From positions 1-8,447 of the forward strand of contig DEHW01000144.1 of assembly GCA_002352135.1 (NCBI GenBank): a stretch of DNA of 8,447 bases, in the 5' to 3' direction. This stretch comes from Lysobacterales bacterium UBA2790 (GTDB lineage Bacteria > Pseudomonadota > Gammaproteobacteria > Xanthomonadales > Xanthomonadaceae). Position 1 is the first letter of the stretch. Every line of letters begins with the position of its first letter. Below the pieces are notes generated by a model. The model saw only the letters and a list, made by a program, of their open reading frames with translations. It was not told where the DNA came from and did not search any database. Shown one piece after another: positions 1 to 5,092 of the stretch. The translations under genes and the position numbers were made by a program.

Positions 1-92
1 TTGGCGGCGGCAACCAGGAGGATCGTCACGACCACCAGAAACGCGATGATCATCGAGAAACGCTTGAGAAACACCGAATCGTGTGTGCTCAC
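1..92 (-). CDS. N-terminal fragment of a membrane-anchored protein, probably a cytochrome c5-type protein
   Basis: Only the first 30 codons lie in the window; the gene continues beyond position 1. Reading the minus strand from a GTG at 92-90 gives MSTHDSVFLKRFSM followed by a single hydrophobic segment of about 16 residues (roughly residues 14-30, rich in I, V, L and A). An AGGTGG ribosome-binding site sits about 6 bases before the GTG, which supports this start. A short charged N-terminus, an F-x-x-x-F pattern and one membrane anchor are usual for anchored c5-type monohaem cytochromes of gammaproteobacteria, which shuttle electrons in the periplasm. The haem motif CxxCH would lie outside the window, so the cytochrome identity is inferred; any other single-anchor protein remains possible. 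A candidate promoter lies at 196-169 on the same strand. Confidence 0.5.
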   Translation of the reverse strand, partial: MSTHDSVFLKRFSMIIAFLVVVTILLVAAA

Positions 93-168
93 GGAAACCA
101 CCTGCAAAGTCGGAAGAAAGGAACGCCGCGCCTGCTGACCCACAGCGGCGGCGCGAGGACTGCGGCGC

Positions 169-196
169 AGTATAGCGATCCGCCCGGACGCCGCAA
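169..196 (-). promoter_or_regulatory. Candidate sigma70-type promoter for the minus-strand membrane protein
   Basis: On the minus strand, TATACT (174-169) is a five-of-six match to the -10 consensus. TTGCGG (196-191) lies 16 bases upstream and keeps the TTG core of a -35 box. Transcription would begin near 162, giving an untranslated leader of about 70 bases before the GTG at 92. It is seen by eye only, and the -35 match is weak. Confidence 0.4.
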
Positions 197-275
197 AACG
201 GCAGGCCGGATGCCGCGACGTCAGAGCCGTCGTCAAGCCGACCACGGATTCCTGGCGTCTTTGGCAACTTGACCA

Positions 276-331
276 TTCCACGGCAGCGGCGAAGCCTGCC
301 TGGCGTGCCCGGCATTGCCTTCGCCGTGGAA
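276..331. repeat. Imperfect stem-loop (inverted repeat)
   Basis: The right arm CTTCGCCGTGGAA (319-331) is the exact reverse complement of the left arm TTCCACGGC + GAAG (276-284 and 291-294), which is interrupted by a 6-base bulge, AGCGGC. The 24-base loop contains a further TGCC/GGCA pairing. There is no T-run after it, so it is not an ordinary intrinsic terminator. It could be a REP-like intergenic element or an RNA structure in the leader of the downstream gene. Confidence 0.5.
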
Positions 332-436
332 CTTCCCGTCGATGTGGGAGTCGTCCTCTTGCGCGATCAACCGGATCTCGCCCTTGCACTCACCAAGCGG
401 GTGGGTCTGCAGGGACCTCGCCGCAAGGAGCCACCC

Positions 437-886
437 ATGCCGTCACCCAAGCACATCAGCCTGCTGCTGATCGCGTCTCTCGCACTACTCGCATTGCTCA
501 ACCACGCGCGCGCCGCACAGGATCCCGTGGTCCCGGCCACGGAGGCCCCGGCCGCACTCAACGACGTGCCCGACGAGGCACGCATCGCCGACGACTTGAC
601 GGCCCACTCGCAAATTGCCAGCCTGTCAGCGGTGGCGAGCAGGCCAAGCGCTGAACTTCTGGCCGATCACACCAGCATCCGCAGCTCGGTCCGCAAAGGC
701 GAGGTGCTCGAGTTCCGCGTGACCTCGCTGTACCACGCCGCTACGCAGGGACAACCGCTGCGCGAAGTGGACTCGATGGTCAGCTATCGGATGAACGGTG
801 AACGCTGGAGCCTGCAAGACGTCAAAGTCACGGACACTCGCGAAACCCAGCCCGCCGACACCGACCGCGACACCGAATCCTGCTGA
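437..886 (+). CDS. Small exported protein of unknown function
   Basis: The product is 149 residues. The ATG at 437 is chosen because AAGGAG lies 7 bases upstream and because it places a Sec signal peptide exactly at the N-terminus: MPSPKH, a hydrophobic core (ISLLLIASLALLALL), then HARA-AQD with a likely signal peptidase I cut after ARA, near residue 26. The in-frame ATG at 269 would bury this signal and is rejected. The mature part (about 120 residues) is polar, with a Pro/Ala-rich start and a central stretch (about residues 85-130) with alternating charged and hydrophobic residues that could be beta strands. It ends in an Asp/Thr/Glu-rich tail closing with Cys. There is no lipobox and no further membrane segment. 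Third positions stay G/C-rich up to the stop, so the frame is real. I do not recognise the family; a periplasmic role is inferred from the signal alone. Confidence 0.72.
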   Translation: MPSPKHISLLLIASLALLALLNHARAAQDPVVPATEAPAALNDVPDEARIADDLTAHSQIASLSAVASRPSAELLADHTSIRSSVRKGEVLEFRVTSLYHAATQGQPLREVDSMVSYRMNGERWSLQDVKVTDTRETQPADTDRDTESC

Positions 887-1295
887 GTCACCGTCGCCCG
901 CTCCACCACCGGCAGTAGGACCGCAGTCGTCCGGCATCAAGCGGGGCGACTGCGCGCTGTCGCGAGGTTCGCAAGGCAGCGCAGACAGCGGCCCAATGCG
1001 GCATTGCTGGGTCAACGTGGCGCGCATCGCCTGCTCGCTAGCCCGAGGTCAATCGACCGACGAAAGTCCTTGGTGAGATGACCCCGAGGTCCACGCCAAG
1101 CACGTTGACGAGGATCGGTCACAGCAACGCTGCATTCCAGAGGACCGCTGCTGAAGGCGGGTAGACGTAGGGACGCCCCTACTTGCCATTGGCGAGGGCG
1201 GGCGGTCCCCGAGTTGCCGTTGTTAGATTCGTTTATTTCGTTTATTTCGATTGCGTGCTAGGCTCGCCTTCCCTCTCTCCGCAGCGGCAAGGCCC
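887..1295. other. Non-coding stretch upstream of the toxin-antitoxin operon
   Basis: No gene is supported here. A frame that overlaps the end of the exported protein and runs to 1076 gives a Pro/Ser-rich peptide with no start site of its own, so I do not call it. A small hairpin, GTAGGG-ACGC-CCCTAC, lies at 1167-1182 without a T-run. From about 1220 the sequence becomes abruptly AT-rich and holds the tandem repeat at 1232-1249. Possible promoter boxes include TTGTTA (1220-1225) with TTTATT (1241-1246), and an extended -10-like TGCTAGGCT (1256-1264). None is strong. Confidence 0.5.
1227..1249 (+). repeat. AT-rich 9-bp tandem repeat, candidate operator of the toxin-antitoxin operon
   Basis: TTTATTTCG occurs twice head to tail (1232-1240 and 1241-1249) and is preceded by a partial copy, ATTCG (1227-1231). 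It is the most AT-rich spot in a GC-rich neighbourhood and ends 46 bases before the antitoxin ATG, where the promoter should be. Toxin-antitoxin operons are usually repressed by their own antitoxin binding such repeats. That role is inferred here from position and from the HTH domain of the adjacent protein. Confidence 0.45.
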
Positions 1296-1754
1296 ATGAA
1301 CGCCGTACTCGCCACGTCACTTTCCTCCCAGCTGCCCACCGAGCAGGAAGCCCGCATTGCTGGTGAGAGCAGCCGTCTTCTGGCGGCCTGCATCGGTCAG
1401 GGCGCGGCCGCGCGGCTGCGGGTGATCGATGGTGACCAGGAGATCGAGGTACCCGTGTCAGCGCTGCGGATGCTGGTCGACATCCTGGCGCAGATGGCCC
1501 GCGGCAATGCGGTAAGCATTGTGCCCATCCACGCCGAGCTGACCACCCAGGAGGCGGCCGACTTCCTTAACGTCTCGCGCCCATTTCTGGTCGCGCTGTT
1601 GGAGGCGGGTGAGCTGCCGTTCCGCAAGGTCGGCACGCATCGCCGCGTGATGTTCAAGGATCTGATGGAGTACCGCGCCCGATCACAGGTCGACCGCAAG
1701 GCCGCGCTTGATGAGCTGGCTCGCGACGCACAAGAGCTCGGCATGGGCTACTGA
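1296..1754 (+). CDS. Excisionase-type HTH antitoxin (VapB50-like)
   Basis: The product is 152 residues and is predicted to be the DNA-binding antitoxin that neutralises the PIN-domain RNase encoded just downstream and represses the operon. Residues 36-80 form an N-terminal module in which a hydrophilic stretch is followed by [20 protein letters not shown] and SIVPI. Residues 82-128 form an excisionase-family winged [20 protein letters not shown] is the helix-turn-helix, followed by the wing [16 protein letters not shown] charged tail (129-152) probably contacts the toxin. Despite the excisionase likeness, the pairing with PIN_3 matches the mycobacterial pair annotated VapB50/VapC50 rather than a phage Xis. 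The ATG at 1296 is preferred over the TTG at 1251, which overlaps the repeat; an AAGG lies 3 bases before the ATG. The stop is 2 bases before the toxin start, so the two are co-transcribed and probably translationally coupled. Confidence 0.9.
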   Translation: MNAVLATSLSSQLPTEQEARIAGESSRLLAACIGQGAAARLRVIDGDQEIEVPVSALRMLVDILAQMARGNAVSIVPIHAELTTQEAADFLNVSRPFLVALLEAGELPFRKVGTHRRVMFKDLMEYRARSQVDRKAALDELARDAQELGMGY

Positions 1755-1756
1755 GC

Positions 1757-2326
1757 GTGGCGAATTTTGTCGCCCTGTTCGACGCCTGCGTTCTCTATCC
1801 CGCGCAATTGCGCGACCTTCTGCTGCGCGTTGCGCTCTCCGATGCGTTCAAGGCACGCTGGACGGATCGGATTCACGACGAGTGGATCGGCAGCCTCTTG
1901 CGCGATAGGCCGGACATCACGGCAGCACGGCTCAGCAATACCCGCGAGCTGATGAATCGCGCAGTGCCGGACTGCCTTGTCACCGAGTACGAGCCCTTCA
2001 TCGAGCAACTGACGCTGCCTGACCCGGAAGATCGCCATGTGCTGGCTGCGGCCATCCGCTGTCAGGCGGGCGTCATTGTCACTTTGAACGTGCGCGACTT
2101 CCCCGACGAGGTGGCGGCGCGTTACGGGATCTCGGTGCAGCATCCAGACGAGTTCCTGGCTCATCTGTTCGATCTGAAACCCGCGGTCGTGTGCACTGCG
2201 GTGCGGGGGATGCGCGCTGCGCTGACGAATCCACCAAAAACCGCTCGCGAGCTGCTCGACGATCTGCTCAAGGCTGGATTGCCGGAAACGGTAAGCCTGC
2301 TGGAGGCCATGGAGAACCTGTTGTGA
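1757..2326 (+). CDS. PIN_3-domain ribonuclease toxin (VapC50-like)
   Basis: The product is 189 residues starting at GTG 1757, two bases after the antitoxin stop. The PIN fold carries its metal-binding acidic residues in order: D9 in LFDACVLYP, E42 in HDEWIGSL, D92 in LPDPEDRHVLAAA and D114 in TLNVRDFP. All four appear intact, so an active Mg2+-dependent endoribonuclease is expected; PIN toxins of this type usually cut tRNA or other structured RNA and halt growth when the antitoxin is lost. It is longer than classical VapC (about 130 residues). The extra C-terminal part (about 140-189, helical, ending in a Leu-rich segment) fits the additional domain of VapC50-type proteins. Target RNA cannot be told from sequence. 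No near-consensus ribosome-binding site is seen, so expression probably depends on coupling to the antitoxin. Confidence 0.9.
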   Translation: MANFVALFDACVLYPAQLRDLLLRVALSDAFKARWTDRIHDEWIGSLLRDRPDITAARLSNTRELMNRAVPDCLVTEYEPFIEQLTLPDPEDRHVLAAAIRCQAGVIVTLNVRDFPDEVAARYGISVQHPDEFLAHLFDLKPAVVCTAVRGMRAALTNPPKTARELLDDLLKAGLPETVSLLEAMENLL

Positions 2327-2332
2327 GTGAAG

Positions 2333-2359
2333 CCTCGACGAGGGGTTCTCCCCGGAACC
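2333..2359 (+). terminator. Pair of short inverted repeats after the toxin gene, weak terminator candidate
   Basis: Seven bases after the toxin stop there is a perfect palindrome CCTCG-A-CGAGG (2333-2343). It overlaps GGGG-TTCT-CCCC (2342-2353) and GGTTC/GAACC (2344-2348 with 2355-2359). A T-rich tail is lacking, so intrinsic termination is doubtful; the structures could also stabilise the 3' end of the mRNA. Confidence 0.25.
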
Positions 2360-2398
2360 ACGTTCGTCCGAATCACTTCACTGCTTTCGGAAACGTGT

Positions 2399-2411
2399 GT
2401 CGATTTTCGAC
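2399..2411. repeat. Perfect 13-bp inverted repeat upstream of the nuclease-helicase gene
   Basis: GTCGA-TTT-TCGAC is exactly self-complementary. It lies 25 bases upstream of the candidate -35 box of the nuclease-helicase gene, in a position suited to an operator. No cognate regulator is encoded beside it other than the HTH antitoxin at 1296, and a link to that protein is speculative. Confidence 0.3.
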
Positions 2412-2435
2412 CGATCTAAGAGCAGCATCGTCGGT

Positions 2436-2465
2436 TTGTGAGTCGTGGTGCTGACGATCTATCCT
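2436..2465 (+). promoter_or_regulatory. Candidate promoter of the nuclease-helicase gene
   Basis: TTGTGA (2436-2441) and TATCCT (2460-2465) each match four of six consensus bases with an 18-base spacer. Transcription would start near 2472, leaving a leader of about 16 bases. That leader contains a strong ribosome-binding site, AGGGAGG (2477-2483), 4 bases before the ATG at 2488, so the gene can be expressed independently of the toxin-antitoxin pair 161 bases upstream. Confidence 0.4.
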
Positions 2466-2487
2466 GGTGCCCGAGTAGGGAGGCGCC

Positions 2488-4506
2488 ATGGAATCCTTGG
2501 ATGGTTTGTCGGGCAGCTATCGCCGTTACGGCTACGGGCAGACCTTTGCGCGATTTCTATCGGCGGACCTCGAATTAGTCGTCGGTGAGCTATCTCGCCA
2601 CTCCACGTTCAGCATTGACCGAATGCAAGTTGATGCTTGGGTGGGGAGTATCAGATACCTCAGCGAAGCCCTCGTAGCATGGTCTGCTGAAGGACATCTC
2701 TACCTCGAGTTTGATGTGCCGCGGCTTGGCCGTCGTATCGATGCAGTTCTGGTCCTTCGCCACGTGGTGTTCGTCATCGAGTTCAAAGTCGGCTCCAAGG
2801 CTTTTCTCGCGACCGACATCGATCAAGTCGTCGACTATGCCCTCGACCTAAAGCACTTCCACGAGACCAGTCACGATGTACCGGTGGTGCCGATCCTCGT
2901 GGCCACTGAGGCGCGTGCTATCACCGTTCAGGCGGCTATGGACAATGCGGTGCCAAATCTGTTTCTGCCGATGCGCTGCACGCCCGAGACCTTGGGGCAG
3001 GGTATCGCTCTAGCGCTGGAACTGGCCGAAGGGCCGGCCATCGATTCCGAGGCGTGGGTGCGCGGCCGCTACAAGCCCACGCCCACCATCGTTGAGGCGG
3101 CGATGGCGCTTTATGCCCGGCACGACGTGGCCGACATTTCGCGCAGTGATGCGGCCAATCTCAGCCAGACCTCGGGGTTTATCAACCAAGTCATCACGCA
3201 GGCCCGCGAGAAGGGTCGCAAAGCGATTTGCTTTGTCACCGGTGTGCCTGGGGCAGGCAAGACGCTTGTGGGCCTCGACGTTGCCACGCAGAGCACCAAT
3301 GCCGAGGCCGAACTCCATGCCGTCTACCTCTCAGGCAACGGGCCCTTGGTGCAGGTGCTGCAGGAGGCGTTAGCGCGCGACCGCGTGCGTCGCGAGAAAG
3401 AGCAGGGCCGCAAGCTGGGGGTCGGTGAGGCGCGTCGGCAGGTGAAGAGCTTCGTCCAGAGCGTCCATCACTTCCGCGACGCCGGATTAGCTGACCCCAC
3501 GCCACCCATCGACCACGTTGCCATCTTCGATGAGGCCCAGCGCGCGTGGAACCGCGAGCAGACTGCAAAGTTCATGCGGAGCAAGCGCGGGCAGGCGGGC
3601 TTCGACCTCTCTGAGCCGGAGTTCCTGATTTCCTGCCTCGACCGCCACCCCAGCTGGGCGGTGGTGGTGTGCTTGGTCGGCAACGGTCAGGAGATCAACA
3701 CCGGCGAGGCTGGCATTGCCGAGTGGTTGGGCTCGGTCGAGCGTCGCTTCCCCGAGTGGGAGGTGTATGTCTCGCCGGAGCTGGGGCAGGGCGACGTCAC
3801 CGTGGCCGCGCTCAAGGCGCAGGTGCAGGCTCGCAAGAAGCTACACGAAGCGCCGTCACTGCATTTGGCCACCTCCGTGCGCTCGTTCCGATCAGAGCGC
3901 TACTCCGAGTTCGTGAACCGCCTGCTCGACCTCGACGTAGACGGCGCTAAGGCCCTGCTGCCCGAGGCCACGGCCCGTTTCCCGCTGCGCGTCACCCGCG
4001 ACCTCGCGGCGGCCAAGGCGTGGCTGCGCGCGCGGGCGCGCGGCAGCGAGCGCTACGGCATCGTGGTGTCGTCCGAGGCGCAGCGGCTGCGCCCGCACGC
4101 CATCGACGTGCGCGTGAAGGTCGACCCGGTGCACTGGTTCTTGGCCGGAAAGGAGGACACGCGCTCCTCCTACTACCTCGAAGACGTCGCCACCGAGTTT
4201 CAGGTTCAGGGCTTGGAGCTCGACTGGACCTGCGTGGTGTGGGATGGCGACCTGCGCCACACCGGCAACGCGTGGGCGCACCACAGCTTTATTGGCGACC
4301 GCTGGACCAAAATTAACAAGGATGACCGCCGCGCCTATCTTGTTAACGCCTATCGCGTACTGCTCACCCGCGCCCGGCAGGGCACTGTGATCGTGGTGCC
4401 GCAAGGCTATGAGGCCGATCCCACCCGCGCGCCGGCGTTCTACGATCCGGTCTACGACTACTTGCGGGCAGTGGGCGTGCCCGAGTTATCGATGTCCTCG
4501 AAGTAG
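2488..4506 (+). CDS. PD-(D/E)XK nuclease-like domain fused to Schlafen-group-3 (DUF2075) SF1 helicase
   Basis: The product is 672 residues. Residues 1-140 look like a RecB-type PD-(D/E)XK nuclease: E74, D85 (in GRRIDAVL), E98-F-K100 (in VVFVIEFKVG) and Q113-x-x-x-Y117. Residues 245-640 form the P-loop helicase of PF09848 (DUF2075, renamed Schlafen group 3 helicase): Walker A GVPGAGKT (252-259), Walker B IFDEAQ (346-351), a motif III-like LVGNGQEIN (396-404), TEFQVQGLELDW (569-580) and motif VI NAYRVLLTRAR (620-630). All key residues are present, so ATPase and DNA or RNA cleavage activity is plausible, and no truncation is seen at either end. The start is fixed by AGGGAGG 4 bases upstream. The family has no established role; proteins of this build are frequent in defence neighbourhoods, and a phage-defence function is inference. 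GC content rises from about 55% over the nuclease part to over 70% in the helicase end. Confidence 0.9.
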   Translation: MESLDGLSGSYRRYGYGQTFARFLSADLELVVGELSRHSTFSIDRMQVDAWVGSIRYLSEALVAWSAEGHLYLEFDVPRLGRRIDAVLVLRHVVFVIEFKVGSKAFLATDIDQVVDYALDLKHFHETSHDVPVVPILVATEARAITVQAAMDNAVPNLFLPMRCTPETLGQGIALALELAEGPAIDSEAWVRGRYKPTPTIVEAAMALYARHDVADISRSDAANLSQTSGFINQVITQAREKGRKAICFVTGVPGAGKTLVGLDVATQSTNAEAELHAVYLSGNGPLVQVLQEALARDRVRREKEQGRKLGVGEARRQVKSFVQSVHHFRDAGLADPTPPIDHVAIFDEAQRAWNREQTAKFMRSKRGQAGFDLSEPEFLISCLDRHPSWAVVVCLVGNGQEINTGEAGIAEWLGSVERRFPEWEVYVSPELGQGDVTVAALKAQVQARKKLHEAPSLHLATSVRSFRSERYSEFVNRLLDLDVDGAKALLPEATARFPLRVTRDLAAAKAWLRARARGSERYGIVVSSEAQRLRPHAIDVRVKVDPVHWFLAGKEDTRSSYYLEDVATEFQVQGLELDWTCVVWDGDLRHTGNAWAHHSFIGDRWTKINKDDRRAYLVNAYRVLLTRARQGTVIVVPQGYEADPTRAPAFYDPVYDYLRAVGVPELSMSSK

Positions 4507-4522
4507 AGCCCCAAGCCTCAAG

Positions 4523-4642
4523 GCTATCCACTTCCACATGCTGTGGCTCGACGATATGTATGCGAAAGCCACCGAGCGAGCGCTGCGCAAGCCGCGCCTG
4601 TACCGCGCCCGTGCACCAGCTCCTCGCGGTTGGCGGGATTAG
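4523..4642 (+). pseudogene. Fragment of an IS91-family (HUH, Y2) transposase
   Basis: In one plus-strand frame the sequence reads IHFHMLWLDDMY, then about 14 residues, then LYRARAPAP, and ends at TAG 4640-4642. IS91-type transposases (Y2_Tnp) carry HFHMLFLDGVY followed by a short loop and RxVRAPT; the HFH is the metal-binding HUH motif of these rolling-circle enzymes. From ATC 4526, 24 of 28 codons end in G or C, which fits real coding descent. The zinc ribbon before and the catalytic tyrosines after are absent, so the fragment cannot be active. It begins about 20 bases after the nuclease-helicase stop. The match is from memory of the family pattern and is short, so moderate confidence only. 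Confidence 0.5.
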
Positions 4643-4794
4643 CTGGCAGGATCGCGCATCGGGGGAGTTGGCGTTTGATGTGCAATGGCTGGCTAGAGGG
4701 CATGGGCGAATCGCTGTTACTGTCCGACAGCGCGGGAACCGGCAATGGAATGGATGTTCACTTTGTCTGAAAGTCGCCTAGCGAGACGGCGGCG

Positions 4795-5032
4795 TCACCG
4801 CGTTGCGCCGCCAATTGGCAAACATCCACAGTGCTTCAGTCGGCGAACAAACTCCGCTCGGACCACGCTGTTCAACTTCAGAGTCTCGTTGGCCTTGCGG
4901 ACCGAGGCGTCTGTCGTCGCCGGGTCGATTTGGATCTCGTCGCCCTCCAGGGGTGGAGTAGCATTTGCCGGTGCGCATGCTGCCAGGTACGACTGGCAAG
5001 TAGCGCCAAGCCTTGCCGTCATGGGGGTACAT
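4795..5032 (-). pseudogene. Small unidentified gene, apparently frameshifted
   Basis: On the minus strand, an ATG at 5032-5030 opens a frame reading MYPHDGKAWRYLPVV up to about 4953, where 21 of 27 codons end in G or C. Beyond the four-base run at 4950-4953 (CCCC on the minus strand), a different frame takes over, reading LEGDEIQIDPATTDASVRKA, with 29 of 33 codons ending in G or C (4950-4852). It ends at TGA 4797-4795. Removing one base of the run would join the two frames into a protein of about 78 residues. The alternative is the uninterrupted 75-residue frame starting at 5022, but its first 23 codons show only 11 G/C endings. No ribosome-binding site is clear and I do not recognise the family. 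It may be a truncated remnant. Confidence 0.35.
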
Positions 5033-5092
5033 GAGCCGGTAGCTTTTCGTTGGACTTAGTAACCCCGAACAAATCAAAGACCTATCGACCCA

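Larger units (their letters stand above)
93..436. other. Intergenic region between divergent genes
   Basis: This stretch separates the minus-strand membrane protein from the exported protein at 437. It holds the minus-strand promoter (169-196) and a large imperfect stem-loop (276-331). No intact gene is convincing. On the minus strand the frame ending in TGA at 235-233 is open back to about 442 without a standard start codon, and 32 of 36 codons in its central part end in G or C. That is coding-like and may be the 3' remnant of a lost gene. No clear promoter for the gene at 437 was found. Confidence 0.5.
4507..5092. other. Gene-poor scar with transposase debris and a broken reading frame
   Basis: No intact gene is seen in these 586 bases. 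The left part holds a plus-strand IS91-type transposase fragment (4523-4642). The right part holds a minus-strand reading frame that appears frameshifted (4795-5032). Between them (4643-4794) three plus frames are partly open but resemble nothing I know. An inverted repeat GTGGCT/AGCCAC (4543-4548 with 4567-4572) is inside the transposase fragment. No tRNA or attachment-site duplication was recognised. Just before xth, TTGGAC (5050-5055) is a possible -35 box, but no convincing -10 follows. Confidence 0.55.

Noticed and set aside
269..436. N-terminal extension of the exported protein from the ATG at 269
   Set aside because: It would place the signal peptide internally and covers the stem-loop. 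The ATG at 437 has AAGGAG upstream and starts directly with the signal peptide.
798..1076. Pro/Ser-rich plus-strand frame overlapping the end of the exported protein, considered as a frameshifted C-terminus
   Set aside because: Third-position G/C of the exported protein's own frame stays high up to its TGA at 886, so no shift is indicated. The alternative frame has no ribosome-binding site.
1296..1754. Phage excisionase (Xis) with a nearby integrase
   Set aside because: No integrase is present and the gene is coupled two bases ahead of a PIN toxin. The excisionase-like fold is typical of this antitoxin class.
4795..5059. N-terminal piece of a tyrosine integrase, suggested by the string GKAWRY in a minus-strand frame
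   Set aside because: Only a handful of residues resemble the integrase N-terminal pattern, and no catalytic R-H-R-Y region follows.
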